NCBI RefSeq assembly: GCF_000513095.1
Contig: NZ_BAUT01000012.1
Span: 20,402-84,401 of the forward strand
DNA: 64,000 nt
Source of the DNA: Halalkalibacter wakoensis JCM 9140
Lineage (GTDB): Bacteria > Bacillota > Bacilli > Bacillales > Bacillaceae_D
Direction of reading: 5' to 3'
Of the stretch, positions 53,054-61,989 are shown in pieces (position 1 is the first letter of the stretch; each line of letters opens with the position of its first letter). Below the pieces are notes generated by a model, which saw nothing but the letters and a program-made list of their open reading frames with translations, was not told the DNA's origin and did not search any database. The position numbers and the translations under genes are program-made.

Positions 53054-54563
53054 AAAAAATTTAAAAAACTATTTTGGCTATAGCCATTTCCGTAAAGGGC
53101 AAAAAGAAATCGTGGAGGCCATGTTACGAGGGGACGATGTGGTAGCGATGCTTCCTACTGGTACAGGGAAATCGATTTGCTATCAGCTTCCTGCTTTACT
53201 AGCACCAGGAATAACCATAATTATCTCGCCTCTATTGTCCTTAATGGAGGACCAAGTGCAATCTCTTCGTACGGAGGGGATTAAATCAGTTGTTGCACTT
53301 AACAGCTTTATGCCTAAAGAGGAAAGGCAGGATGCTTTAACATCTCTACATCAGTATAAGATGATTTACATCTCCCCTGAGATGCTTCAGGTCCCATTTG
53401 TTCAACAACAACTTGCGAAACTTAAGATCTCCTACTTTGTTGTGGATGAAGCGCATTGCATTTCTCAATGGGGGCACGATTTTAGACCGGATTATTTGAA
53501 ACTAGGTACAGTAAAGAATGCATTAGGAAATCCACCTACTTTAGCGGTAACAGCAACAGCTACAAAGGAAGTACAAAAAGATATAAGTGAAAGCTTGGCG
53601 ATGAGTCAGCCTAAATTTCATATTTATTCCATTGATCGTCCTACCATATCGTATTTTGTTGAAAAACATGAATCGGTTCAAAAAAAAATAGAAAGAGTCG
53701 AACAACTTATTCAAACATTACAAGGCCCGGGAATGATTTATTTTTCTAGTAGGTCTTGGGCGGAAAATGTTGCGAGCCTGTTAAAAAGTAAAGGATTAGG
53801 ACGAGTTGCGTATTATCATGGCGGGTTATCAACCGAGGATAGACTTTTAATTCAACAGCAGTTTATGAACGGACAACTGGATGTGATTTGTTGCACGAGC
53901 GCCTTTGGAATGGGAATCAATAAAAAAAACATACGATTTGTTATTCATTTTCATTATCCCAACGACCTCGAGTCATACGTTCAAGAAATTGGACGTGCAG
54001 CTAGAGATGGACAACCAAGTGCAGCCATACTAATGTATTGTGAGGAAGATCGTGGGTTAAATATGCTGCTTCTTGAAAGGGAACAATTATCAGATGAACA
54101 GCTACATGAATTTTTGTCATATGTTAAAAGCCATAACTCGTGGACGAAAGAAACAGAGCGTCAATTATTGCAGCGCTTTAATGGCCTTGATTTAGGGTGT
54201 AGAGCCATTCTCTATCAATTAGAGGCGAGAGGAATTTTAAAAGATGGTTTTGTTCGCCCCTTTTCTATTGACGCTCTTCTTTTAGCCATTCGGCAAGAAC
54301 AAGAAGAATTGCAACTTAAGAAGAAGAGGAAATTAGATTTGTTTTTAAGGTGGATACGTACGACAAATTGTCGTCGAGAACAGATGTTGACCTATTTTTC
54401 TGAGACGGTTGCTAACAATTTTGATCAGTGCTGTGATCAGTGCGGAGCATTATTAGACAGGTTCAAAAAGAAAGAGAATGTAGAATTACATCTTGAAAAA
54501 CAGGAAACCTGGAGAAGGAAATTATTGGATCTATTTGAACAGGGTGTTACAAATAATGAGTAA
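53043..54563 (+). CDS. recS: RecQ-family ATP-dependent DNA helicase (RecS)
   Basis: The 506-residue protein has the RecQ helicase core: motif 0 [18 protein letters not shown], Walker [20 protein letters not shown] box [20 protein letters not shown], motif [14 protein letters not shown], and motif [16 protein letters not shown] zinc-binding region follows (CRREQML and CCDQCGALL). HRDC and full winged-helix domains are absent, as in B. subtilis RecS (YpbC), whose neighbours fer, ypbB and ypbD are also conserved here. It unwinds 3' to 5' in recombination repair. ATG 53043 overlaps the end of ypbB. Confidence 0.93.
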   Translation: MELEKNLKNYFGYSHFRKGQKEIVEAMLRGDDVVAMLPTGTGKSICYQLPALLAPGITIIISPLLSLMEDQVQSLRTEGIKSVVALNSFMPKEERQDALTSLHQYKMIYISPEMLQVPFVQQQLAKLKISYFVVDEAHCISQWGHDFRPDYLKLGTVKNALGNPPTLAVTATATKEVQKDISESLAMSQPKFHIYSIDRPTISYFVEKHESVQKKIERVEQLIQTLQGPGMIYFSSRSWAENVASLLKSKGLGRVAYYHGGLSTEDRLLIQQQFMNGQLDVICCTSAFGMGINKKNIRFVIHFHYPNDLESYVQEIGRAARDGQPSAAILMYCEEDRGLNMLLLEREQLSDEQLHEFLSYVKSHNSWTKETERQLLQRFNGLDLGCRAILYQLEARGILKDGFVRPFSIDALLLAIRQEQEELQLKKKRKLDLFLRWIRTTNCRREQMLTYFSETVANNFDQCCDQCGALLDRFKKKENVELHLEKQETWRRKLLDLFEQGVTNNE

Positions 54564-55140
54564 ACAAAGTGAAATTGTTGCGACCATGACAGATCAAGAA
54601 CTGAAGCTTAATGTATACCTATCACAAATGATTATGCTGATGCTAGCAATTGTTTTAGCATTCTTCGTTTTTCCTAGTTGGGATGAATTTAGCGCCTTGT
54701 TCGAGTTAGAGCTTGGCCTTATGATAGGGGTAGGAGGAGGCGTTGCAATAGCGATTGTTGTCGTAGATCTGATTCTAGATCGTATGTTACCGAAGTCCTG
54801 GTTAGATGATGGTGGAATTAATGAAAGAGTGTTTAAAAATCTTTCTCTCGTTGAATTGACCTTGCTTTGTTTTGTGATAGCTGTAGCAGAAGAGTTATTA
54901 TTTCGTGCTGTTTTGCAAACAGCTTTTGGGTTAATCATTGCAAGCACAATCTTTGCTCTCATACACTTTCGGTATTTGAAGAAACCTGTTTTGTTTATTA
55001 ATGTTTGGATCGTAAGCTTTTTACTTGGGGTTTTGTTTCATTGGACAGGCAATATTGGTGTAACAATTGTTGCCCACTTTCTGATTGATTTTTTATTAGG
55101 ACTAACCATTCGCCAACGTTACAAACGAAAACAATCATAG
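54556..55140 (+). CDS. ypbD: CPBP family intramembrane metalloprotease (YpbD)
   Basis: The 194-residue membrane protein has about six segments. The CPBP (CAAX protease-related/Abi) motifs are [10 protein letters not shown] in [28 protein letters not shown] (His), and a final [10 protein letters not shown]. These form the metal site within the membrane. The substrate is unknown; relatives process peptides or give self-immunity to bacteriocins. The ATG overlaps the recS stop by 8 bp, with AGGGTG upstream as weak ribosome binding site, so it depends on recS translation. A longer in-frame start at 54493 inside recS is rejected. Confidence 0.87.
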   Translation: MSKQSEIVATMTDQELKLNVYLSQMIMLMLAIVLAFFVFPSWDEFSALFELELGLMIGVGGGVAIAIVVVDLILDRMLPKSWLDDGGINERVFKNLSLVELTLLCFVIAVAEELLFRAVLQTAFGLIIASTIFALIHFRYLKKPVLFINVWIVSFLLGVLFHWTGNIGVTIVAHFLIDFLLGLTIRQRYKRKQS

Positions 55141-55157
55141 AAGGAGGTTTGACATAC

Positions 55158-55394
55158 ATGGTTGAAGAAAATAAGGATCAAGATCAAGCAGCGCCATTAC
55201 GCGACCAAATGGCTTCGTTTCAATCAAGTTCTGAAAAGGATGGACCTTTGCCACCAAGAAGTCGAGTTCACCGAAAAAGGTCAAGAAAGAAAAAAAAGAC
55301 AAAAGGTTTTTCGTTTCCCCTTATTAAACTATTGCTAATCTTATTTTTATTACTTATTGCTGCAGCAGTCACATCTCCTTATTGGCTTTTTTAA
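55158..55394 (+). CDS. Small single-pass membrane protein, possibly a shortened YpbE
   Basis: The 78-residue protein has an acidic N-terminal part (ENKDQDQAAPLRDQMASFQ), a very basic stretch (RVHRKRSRKKKKTK) and one C-terminal membrane segment (LIKLLLILFLLLIAAAVTSPYW). In this place B. subtilis has ypbE, about 240 residues, with a similar cytoplasmic head, basic patch and membrane helix followed by an external LysM domain. The LysM part is missing here and no remnant is seen after the stop. So it is either a naturally short homologue or an unrelated replacement. ATG 55158 lies ten bases after AAGGAGG. Confidence 0.65.
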   Translation: MVEENKDQDQAAPLRDQMASFQSSSEKDGPLPPRSRVHRKRSRKKKKTKGFSFPLIKLLLILFLLLIAAAVTSPYWLF

Positions 55395-55473
55395 TCGATT
55401 TTTGAATTTTGTCCATTTGTATTCTAAAACTTGTCTCCATAGCATATAAGTGAGATGGGGAGGTGGTGGATGG

Positions 55474-55932
55474 ATGAAGGTTTTTAAGGAGTGGAATGTA
55501 GCAAAATATTACGGACCCGTTGTCGTAAAAGTCATGCTAGAAGAGCTCATTTCTAGAAAAGAAAAACTAGAGAAAATGGAAAAGGCTAAAATGCTTTGGT
55601 CTTTATTTGCTATGGGATGTGTGGCTGTATTTCTTTTATTTGGGACTACTGTATTATCGAATCAGCAACTGTCTTTCCAAACGAATCTTTTAAGTGCTAT
55701 GGTCAGCCATCCACTTATACTAGTACTCATGCTTCTTCTTTCAATCGGGTTTATACAGCTCCACTTTTTTGGTAAAAAGGCTAAGAAAGCTGAAAAAGAA
55801 TTTGATCAACTCAGGGAAGAACTGATTGATCGAAACACGGAGTTTTGGGATAACGATACTGATTGGAAAGCAAGGGAGGCACTTTACTCCTATGTGAAAA
55901 AAGAACATGATATAAATCTCTATCATAAGTAA
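55474..55932 (+). CDS. ypbF: YpbF family membrane protein (DUF2663)
   Basis: The 152-residue protein has two membrane segments (about 38-62 and 72-98) and a charged C-terminal domain. It contains KKAKKAEKEFDQLREELIDR, WKAREALYSYVKKEHDINLY and a final HK. The closing KYDINLYH-like motif is shared with B. subtilis YpbF, which lies in the same gene neighbourhood. Function unknown. ATG 55474 follows GGGGAGGTGGTGG. ypbG, next in B. subtilis, is absent here. Confidence 0.82.
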   Translation: MKVFKEWNVAKYYGPVVVKVMLEELISRKEKLEKMEKAKMLWSLFAMGCVAVFLLFGTTVLSNQQLSFQTNLLSAMVSHPLILVLMLLLSIGFIQLHFFGKKAKKAEKEFDQLREELIDRNTEFWDNDTDWKAREALYSYVKKEHDINLYHK

Positions 55933-55941
55933 ATCCAATAA

Positions 55942-55977
55942 ATCGGGTAGTGAATAAGTCTAATTCACTACCCGATT
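55942..55977. terminator. Terminator after ypbF
   Basis: ATCGGGTAGTGAAT and ATTCACTACCCGAT are perfect 14-bp complements around AAGTCTA, then TCGTTTTC. It can serve both ypbF and the convergent small gene. Confidence 0.8.
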
Positions 55978-56006
55978 CGTTTTCATTTTTTATTCTTACT
56001 TATACT

Positions 56007-56234
56007 TCAAGCCTTTACAGTCAGCGCGGGTTTTCCGAAAAATAAATAAGTCGAACGACAAAAACCATTGTCTCTTATTTGGATTTTTTGTTCATCAAAT
56101 TCTTTAATTTGTCCAAATGCGATTGTTTTGCCTTTTTTGGAGCAAAAGACTTCAACTGGAAGCCCTAAACGATGATTAAGTTCAAGATCTTCATTTGTTA
56201 CAAGTGTTTTGGTTGTTAATTTCGTTAGTATCAA
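56007..56234 (-). CDS. Unknown 75-residue protein
   Basis: I do not recognise this small protein. It contains LTTKTLVTNEDLELNHRLGL, PVEVFCSKKGKTIAFGQIKE and FDEQKIQIRDNGFCRSTYLF. It is predicted mainly beta, with two cysteines, and has no membrane segment. The alternation of short strands could form a small barrel (PRC or KOW-like), but this is a guess. The start appears to be TTG (first base 56234), nine bases after AGGAG. It converges with ypbF over the shared terminator and diverges from a 35-codon membrane peptide gene. Confidence 0.55.
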   Translation of the reverse strand: MILTKLTTKTLVTNEDLELNHRLGLPVEVFCSKKGKTIAFGQIKEFDEQKIQIRDNGFCRSTYLFFGKPALTVKA

Positions 56235-56511
56235 AGCACATCACTCCTAGGTGAATGATTTTATCGACGGATTTGTAAGCGTTTTCTAATTGTTCTTACT
56301 TTCAGTATAAAATAAATTAACAAAATTTTCAATTTTTTTGTGGAGTTTTCTGACATCATTAGTGAGTGAAGAACGAGAGGGGTTTTGTCAATCCTTTCGT
56401 AGTAAAGTACGAAAATTTCTCGAATTTGTCACATTGTTGTTTTTTACTTTTATTCATTTATGCTACTATTTAAGTAGGATACTTGTTAAACTGATAGGGG
56501 TGTGGAGTGAA

Positions 56512-56619
56512 ATGACAGCAGTACAATTAGTTGCGATCTTAAGTATTGGTTTACTTGCAATGGCTTCAGCAGTTGCAATGGCTATTTATATGTTGAAAAT
56601 TTCGGAGCATTCAGAATAA
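56512..56619 (+). CDS. 35-residue single-span membrane peptide
   Basis: The peptide MTAVQLVAILSIGLLAMASA continues VAMAIYMLKISEHSE. It is one clean membrane helix with a short charged tail and no homologue that I can name. ATG 56512 follows GGGGTGTGGAGTGAA, a good site. A TATGCT -10-like box lies about 50 bp upstream (TTGTTT about 16 bp before it), and a strong terminator follows at once. Together these make a complete small transcription unit. A longer in-frame reading from 56338 has no ribosome binding site. The gap 56235-56511 holds nothing else clear. Confidence 0.5.
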   Translation: MTAVQLVAILSIGLLAMASAVAMAIYMLKISEHSE

Positions 56620-56625
56620 GAAACG

Positions 56626-56658
56626 GGAGAGGGGGGCTTTGTGCCTCTCTTTTTTTAA
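56626..56658 (+). terminator. Terminator of the small membrane peptide gene
   Basis: GGGAGAGG pairs with CCTCTCT around a G-rich loop, followed by T7. Confidence 0.75.
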
Positions 56659-56801
56659 TTACCTGTATTTGTACAGGTTTTGCTTTAAAGAACAAATCCG
56701 TTAACTTAAAAAAATTATGTGAAAACAACCTGTTAATAAGAGGACAATTGTTTTCTTTTCGAGTGACGAAGAGTACAATAAGGTTATTAGGAGGGATATA
56801 G

Positions 56802-58004
56802 TTGAATCAATTGTTTAGTAGATTAGAAGAGTTGTTTCCGGAAATGGTTGAATTGAGACGAATGTTTCATGCCGAACCAGAATTGTCATTTCAAGAAGTG
56901 AATACTCCCAACTATATTGCTGATTATTTAGAGCGTTTAGGGGTAGAAGTGAAAAGGAATGTAGGTGGACGTGGTGTAGTTGGGTACATACGTGGTGGTA
57001 AACCAGGAAAGACGGTTGCCCTAAGAGCAGATTTTGATGCTTTGCCTATACAGGAAGAAACAGGATTGCCTTTTGCTTCTAACGTACAAGGAGTTATGCA
57101 TGCGTGTGGTCATGATGGGCATACAGCTACGTTACTTGTTTTAGCAAAAGTATTAATGGAGTATCGTGAACAAATCGAAGGAACTGTCGTATTAATACAT
57201 CAATTTGCTGAGGAGCTAGCACCTGGTGGGGCGATTGAAATGATTAAAGCTGGTTGTCTTGATGGAGTCGATGTTATTTTTGGGACGCATCTTTGGTCAA
57301 CGATGCCACTGGGACATATTGGATACAGACAAGGCCCAATTATGGCAGCTGCGGATAAGTTTGAGCTGACAATACGCGGTCGTGGAGGCCATGGAGCCAG
57401 TCCTCATGAGACGGTTGACTCCATTACAGTCGCTTCTAGCGTTGTCAGTCAATTACAGCAAATTGTTAGCCGGAATGTTGACCCATTGAAATCAGCTGTT
57501 GTAACGGTTGGTTCATTCCATGCTGGAGGACCATTTAATGTGATTGCTGATTCAGCTACGTTAGTCGGTACAGTTCGGACGTTTGATTCATCCGTTCAAG
57601 ATTTTATCATTGAGCGCATGGAACAAATTACAAATGGAATCTGTCTAGCGATGGGGGCTGATTATGAACTTGATTACAAGAAGGGCTACCCTGCAGTTGT
57701 AAATGACGTAACGGAGACGGAACAGTTTATTGATGCAGCTATCCAAGTTCAAGATGATGTGATTGTTCATCAAATGGAGCCGGTTATGGGCGGGGAAGAC
57801 TTTGCGTATTATCTTCAACATGTTCCAGGAACATTTTTCTTCACAGGTGCTGGTAATGAAAACGAAGGAATCGTTTACCCACATCATCATCCGAAATTCG
57901 ATTTTGATGAAAAAGCAATGTTGATAGCAGCTAAATGCTTAGCAAGTTCGGCCATTCAATTTTTGAATCGAAAACAAATAAATAAGCAGGAGCAACCTTC
58001 ATAA
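56802..58004 (+). CDS. M20 family amidohydrolase (N-acyl-amino-acid hydrolase type)
   Basis: The 400-residue metallopeptidase of the M20D group has metal ligands in VMHACGHDGHTATLL (Cys and His), the Glu pair in HQFAEELAPGGAIEM, the dimerisation-domain RGRGGHGASPHETVDS and VMGGEDFAYYLQHVPGTFFF. Family members remove acyl or acetyl groups from amino acids or diaminopimelate, or split indole-acetyl conjugates. The precise substrate is not evident; DapL-type neighbours are absent. TTG 56802 follows AGGAGGGATATAG. It has its own terminator. Confidence 0.9.
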   Translation: MNQLFSRLEELFPEMVELRRMFHAEPELSFQEVNTPNYIADYLERLGVEVKRNVGGRGVVGYIRGGKPGKTVALRADFDALPIQEETGLPFASNVQGVMHACGHDGHTATLLVLAKVLMEYREQIEGTVVLIHQFAEELAPGGAIEMIKAGCLDGVDVIFGTHLWSTMPLGHIGYRQGPIMAAADKFELTIRGRGGHGASPHETVDSITVASSVVSQLQQIVSRNVDPLKSAVVTVGSFHAGGPFNVIADSATLVGTVRTFDSSVQDFIIERMEQITNGICLAMGADYELDYKKGYPAVVNDVTETEQFIDAAIQVQDDVIVHQMEPVMGGEDFAYYLQHVPGTFFFTGAGNENEGIVYPHHHPKFDFDEKAMLIAAKCLASSAIQFLNRKQINKQEQPS

Positions 58005-58008
58005 GGCA

Positions 58009-58047
58009 AAAGGATCATAAAGTTTCTACACTTTATGATCCTTTTTT
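58009..58047 (+). terminator. Terminator of the M20 gene
   Basis: AAAGGATCATAAAG pairs perfectly with CTTTATGATCCTTT around TTTCTACA, followed by more T. Confidence 0.9.
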
Positions 58048-58213
58048 AGGCTTCTTTCCCAAAGTTTTTCTTTGATCCTAGCTGGAACGAAAAGCTGATT
58101 TTTACCTGAAACAATAAAAGGAAGTAACGACATATTTTATAGACGAAAAGGTGTGAAACAATAAGTCTCAAGGAGCTAAGATTTGCATAGGTTGTACGGA
58201 GGGGGTCTACGTT

Positions 58214-58603
58214 ATGATGTCAATCTGGTTATACAAAAGAATGTTGCTTCTGTTAGCTGCGTACGGTGGTGCTTTAGCAGCGATGAATTTATTTCCTGAT
58301 GTTCCGATTTGGTCTGTTTCTGCTTTTCTTGGTGAAGTATTGTTTTCCCCGTTTAAATTACTCATAGCAGTTCTGCTATTTACATTAGGGTTTCTCTCGT
58401 ATTCTTTATTTGTACGCGATTTCTTTATCATTTTACAACCAACCCATTTTCTCCCCTTTAAAAGAGTTAGGTTATTATTTGTCATTGTTGCGTTTGTTTC
58501 ATGGTTTCATTTAATTACTGTTAGTGTTAAGCTTGCTTTGCTTGTATTACTTCTAGCATTATGGTACGGGATTATGGACGCTCAAACAAAGTATCGAACA
58601 TGA
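58214..58603 (+). CDS. Unknown four-helix membrane protein
   Basis: The 129-residue, strongly hydrophobic protein has about four membrane segments: MLLLLAAYGGALAAMNLF, LLIAVLLFTLGFLSYSLFV, VRLLFVIVAFVSWFHLITV and LALLVLLLALWYGIMD. I do not recognise a family. ATG 58214 (or 58217) follows TACGGAGGGGGTCTACGTT. It lies upstream of the MerR/B12 regulator on the same strand, 246 bp away, but the long gap suggests separate control. Its function cannot be told. Confidence 0.6.
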   Translation: MMSIWLYKRMLLLLAAYGGALAAMNLFPDVPIWSVSAFLGEVLFSPFKLLIAVLLFTLGFLSYSLFVRDFFIILQPTHFLPFKRVRLLFVIVAFVSWFHLITVSVKLALLVLLLALWYGIMDAQTKYRT

Positions 58604-58849
58604 TCTTGCCTAACAGGTACATATGTCATTAGGAACAACGATGCTTTGTGACACTAGTAGCGTTTTTTAAGAAATTGTCTACCATTAAGAAAAGATTACA
58701 CAAAATATATACAGGGTGGTACTTTAGTGTGGATGACATCATGTCTTATCATTTTACACAATTCGTGCTTTTCGCTATACTGATTGCAAGGTAATGATGA
58801 GAAAATGTCCATTTTAGAACAGTGTGTGTTACATCTAGGAGGAAAGAAT

Positions 58850-59752
58850 ATGGCTTCAAAAGAAGGGAAATATAACATCAAGGCGATCTCAAAAATGCTT
58901 GGAATTCAAGCGGGAACGTTACGAGCCTGGGAGAGACGTTATCATATCATTGAACCTGTTCGAAATCCAGCGGGTCATAGACTCTATTCGGATGAACATG
59001 TTGCTATCTTAAAATGGTTAATTGAGAAGGTGAACAAAGGTTTTACAATCGGACAAGCTGTAGATTTGTTCGATAAAAGCAATGTGTTAGTTGAGTCACA
59101 AGAACAAACACATCATGAAGATTATTCTCTTAAATTATCCGATGATCTTTTATCTGCCTTGCTTTCCTTTCAAGAAAACAAAGCGAATCAGTTGCTTAAT
59201 CAAGCTTTTAGTTTATTTAGTATCGATAAGGTAACGATTGATATTTTAGGTACCCTTCTTGTAAAAGTGGGCCGAATGTGGGAGAACAATGAGATTACTG
59301 TAGCGCATGAGCATTTTGTCACATCTTATTTGCGTACGAAAATTGGGACGGTTTTTCATGGTTTTCCTGTGGATGGATTTAAACCAAATGTTGTAGCGGT
59401 TTGTGGCCCCAATGAAACGCATGAACTAGGACTTCTTATTTTCACATTGTTCTTACGGAGAAAAGGGTATGAGGTTGTGTACCTTGGTGCAGGCATACCT
59501 GAAGAAGATCTAGAAGTAGTCGTTAAAGAAGTGGATCCAAAGATGTTCTTTACCTCATGTACAATGGTTACGAATTTACAAGCAACACTAAAAGTGGTTG
59601 ACCATCTAAAGAAGAAGTTTCCTCAATTAATTATAGGAGCTGGTGGATCGGCCTTTGACCAGTTCGAGGATGAAAAAAACTTTACATATGAGAAAATTCT
59701 TGTTGGGAGAACACGACAAGATTGGGAAAAATGGTTGAAAAATAATTTGTAA
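58850..59752 (+). CDS. MerR family regulator with B12-binding domain (CarH-like)
   Basis: The 300-residue protein has an N-terminal MerR helix-turn-helix (about 8-76; ISKMLGIQAGTLRAWERRYH). A helical bundle B12-cap follows (about 92-172) with Trp144-x9-Glu154-His155. A Rossmann B12-binding domain (about 180-300) has the lower-ligand His191 in GPNETHELGLL, Ser-x-Thr at 236-238, and GG at 265-266. This is the complete signature of CarH photoreceptors: adenosylcobalamin-bound tetramers repress DNA in the dark and fall apart in light. No carotenoid genes are in the window, so the targets are unknown. ATG 58850 follows CTAGGAGGAAAGAAT. The promoter region repeats TTACACAA at 58696 and 58754, possible operator parts. 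Confidence 0.88.
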   Translation: MASKEGKYNIKAISKMLGIQAGTLRAWERRYHIIEPVRNPAGHRLYSDEHVAILKWLIEKVNKGFTIGQAVDLFDKSNVLVESQEQTHHEDYSLKLSDDLLSALLSFQENKANQLLNQAFSLFSIDKVTIDILGTLLVKVGRMWENNEITVAHEHFVTSYLRTKIGTVFHGFPVDGFKPNVVAVCGPNETHELGLLIFTLFLRRKGYEVVYLGAGIPEEDLEVVVKEVDPKMFFTSCTMVTNLQATLKVVDHLKKKFPQLIIGAGGSAFDQFEDEKNFTYEKILVGRTRQDWEKWLKNNL

Positions 59753-59868
59753 ATGTAATTTATAGTCGTGTGTATCGAACCTTCTTTTCTGTTCTCTCAT
59801 ATTGTATAGTAAGACCGTTTTGACGGAACGAACAATTTGAATAGTGTTCGTAAAAAGGAGGTTTTAAA

Positions 59869-60468
59869 ATGCGTCTTGAGCGTTTAAATACAGATAAATT
59901 TAAAGCATTCTTAACCTTTGATGATATGCGTGAAAGAGGATTAACAAAAGAAGATTTATGGCAAGACTTACCTAAAGTTCATGACTTATTCCGCGATATG
60001 ATTTTAGAAGCTGACGACGAACTTGGCTTTAAGGTTGACGGTCCGATTGCTGTTGAAGTATATGCAATGCCAGCTCAAGGAATGGTGATCATTGTCTCAA
60101 AAAATACACCTGATGAAGACTTTGATGAGGAAGGTTTCGAAGAAGGGTATATTGAGATGCAAGTTACTCTTGATGAAACGGAAGATATTTTTTACGAATT
60201 CAATGATATTGAAGATGTGATTGCTCTTTCATCAAGGTTGTATCCTTTCGGAGTTCAAGGTGGTTCCCTTTATGCTTATCGTGATCAATACTTTATAAAA
60301 TTTGAAGAGTTTGATGTCGACCTAGTCAACCAAGCTACTTTCGTTTCGTTACTTGCTGAATTTGGTAATCCATCGACCGTTTCTTCTTATGTTGTGGAAG
60401 AATACGGAAAAAGGCTAATAAAGTATGACTCGGTTGCCGAATTATACCGTACGTTTGTTGCGAAATAA
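59869..60468 (+). CDS. ypbH: MecA-family adaptor protein YpbH
   Basis: The 199-residue adaptor begins MRLERLNTDKFKAFLTFDDM, the N-terminal MecA substrate-recognition domain. An acidic linker (TPDEDFDEEGFEEGY) precedes the C-terminal ClpC-binding domain (LYPFGVQGGSLYAYRDQYFI to IKYDSVAELYRTFVAK). MecA-type adaptors deliver proteins such as ComK to ClpCP. In B. subtilis the paralogue YpbH, not MecA, lies just before gudB, so YpbH is the better name. AAAAGGAGGTTTTAAA precedes the ATG. A terminator separates it from gudB. Confidence 0.9.
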   Translation: MRLERLNTDKFKAFLTFDDMRERGLTKEDLWQDLPKVHDLFRDMILEADDELGFKVDGPIAVEVYAMPAQGMVIIVSKNTPDEDFDEEGFEEGYIEMQVTLDETEDIFYEFNDIEDVIALSSRLYPFGVQGGSLYAYRDQYFIKFEEFDVDLVNQATFVSLLAEFGNPSTVSSYVVEEYGKRLIKYDSVAELYRTFVAK

Positions 60469-60500
60469 GAACTGATGAGTTCCTTTGTCAGTTCTTTTTT
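60467..60500 (+). terminator. Terminator of ypbH
   Basis: AAGAACTGA pairs with TCAGTTCTT around a 12-base loop, followed by a T-run. It overlaps the stop codon. Confidence 0.85.
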
Positions 60501-60512
60501 GTTGTTAGATTC

Positions 60513-60548
60513 TTCCTTAAAAGTTTAAGGAAACTTTAGAAAAAGTTT
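60513..60548. promoter_or_regulatory. Two overlapping palindromes upstream of gudB
   Basis: TTCCTTAAA-AG-TTTAAGGAA (60513-60532) is a palindrome with 9-bp arms. AAACTTT-AGAA-AAAGTTT (60531-60548) overlaps its end. Both lie about 90-120 bp before the gudB start. They may be operators of an unknown regulator or alternative RNA hairpins. No known consensus is matched. Confidence 0.4.
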
Positions 60549-60633
60549 GCAATATAGGTGGAAAAGTTCTACTTGTTTCATTATAGTTAAAAGTGATAAA
60601 AGCTTGAATATCCATTATTGAGGTGAAAAGGGA

Positions 60634-61896
60634 ATGGCAGAAAATAACCAGCAAGCAGAACAATTAGATGTGCTTGCATCGACACAAAGTGTCATAAAAA
60701 AAGCGTTGGACAAGCTCGGATACCCAGATGAGATGTATGAGTTAATGAAAGAACCCATTCGGATGTTAACAGTTAGAATTCCTGTTCGAATGGATGATGG
60801 ATCAACTCAAATTTTTACGGGATTCAGAGCTCAGCATAATGATTCTGTAGGTCCAACAAAAGGTGGCGTTCGATTTCATCCGAATGTAACTGAAAAAGAA
60901 GTGAAAGCTCTCTCAATATGGATGAGCTTAAAAGCTGGTATCGTTGATCTTCCTTATGGGGGCGGAAAAGGTGGAATCATTTGTGATCCTCGTGAGATGT
61001 CGTTTCGTGAGCTAGAGCGGGTGAGTCGTGGATATGTTCGTGCAATAAGTCAAATTGTTGGACCAACAAAAGATATACCTGCTCCTGATGTATTCACGAA
61101 TTCTCAAATAATGGCATGGATGCTAGATGAATATAGCCGTATTCGTGAGTTTGATTCTCCGGGATTTATTACAGGAAAACCACTTGTTCTTGGAGGTTCA
61201 CATGGTAGGGAATCGGCAACGGCTAAAGGAGTTACGATTTGCATACGTGAAGCAGCAAAGCGAAAAGGAATTGACCTTGAAGGAGCTCGAGTCGTCATTC
61301 AAGGATTTGGAAATGCTGGTAGTTTTCTTGCTAAATTTATGCATGATGCTGGAGCACTCGTTGTCGGCATTTCAGATGCGTACGGTGGACTTTATGATCC
61401 TGAAGGTTTAGACATAGACTATTTATTGGATCGTCGTGACAGCTTTGGGACGGTAACTAAATTATTTAAAGATACGATTTCCAATCAAGAACTACTTGAA
61501 TTGGACTGTGATATATTGGTGCCTGCTGCAATTGAAAATCAAATAACAGAAGCTAATGCACACCAAATCAAAGCATCGATTGTGGTGGAAGCTGCTAATG
61601 GTCCGACAACAATGGAAGCAACTAGAATTTTAACGGAGAGAGAAATCCTACTTGTACCTGATGTACTAGCAAGTGCTGGTGGAGTGACGGTTTCTTATTT
61701 TGAATGGGTTCAAAATAACCAAGGTTATTATTGGACAGAAGAAGAAGTCGAAGGAAAACTGGAACACGTTATGGTTGGTTCCTTTGATAATATTTATAAA
61801 TTATCAAGAACAAGGAAGGTTGATATGCGCTTAGCCGCCTACATGATTGGAGTAAGGAAAATGGCTGAGGCATCACGATTCCGAGGATGGGTATAA
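60634..61896 (+). CDS. gudB: NAD-specific glutamate dehydrogenase
   Basis: The 420-residue enzyme oxidises glutamate to 2-oxoglutarate and ammonia. The glutamate-binding PYGGGKGGIICDPREMSFRE contains the catalytic Lys region. TKDIPAPDVFTNSQIMAWML, the NAD fold VVIQGFGNAGSFLAKFMHD and SAGGVTVSYFEWVQNNQGYY are present. It aligns throughout with B. subtilis GudB, and location between ypbH and ypdA matches. The active-site-damaging nine-base duplication of the laboratory B. subtilis allele is not present. ATG 60634 follows TGAGGTGAAAAGGGA. Overlapping palindromes lie in its promoter region. Confidence 0.94.
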   Translation: MAENNQQAEQLDVLASTQSVIKKALDKLGYPDEMYELMKEPIRMLTVRIPVRMDDGSTQIFTGFRAQHNDSVGPTKGGVRFHPNVTEKEVKALSIWMSLKAGIVDLPYGGGKGGIICDPREMSFRELERVSRGYVRAISQIVGPTKDIPAPDVFTNSQIMAWMLDEYSRIREFDSPGFITGKPLVLGGSHGRESATAKGVTICIREAAKRKGIDLEGARVVIQGFGNAGSFLAKFMHDAGALVVGISDAYGGLYDPEGLDIDYLLDRRDSFGTVTKLFKDTISNQELLELDCDILVPAAIENQITEANAHQIKASIVVEAANGPTTMEATRILTEREILLVPDVLASAGGVTVSYFEWVQNNQGYYWTEEEVEGKLEHVMVGSFDNIYKLSRTRKVDMRLAAYMIGVRKMAEASRFRGWV

Positions 61897-61989
61897 CGGT
61901 TTAAAAAAAAGAGGGAGACTAGAAGGTGGCAATTAGTTAAATGGTTGCTTTCTGAGGTCGCCCTCTTTGATGAAAGTAAAGGTGATAGC

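Noticed and set aside
60634..61896. Cryptic gudB allele with a nine-base duplication
   Set aside because: No tandem nine-base repeat is seen in the active-site region; the gene reads as an intact enzyme.
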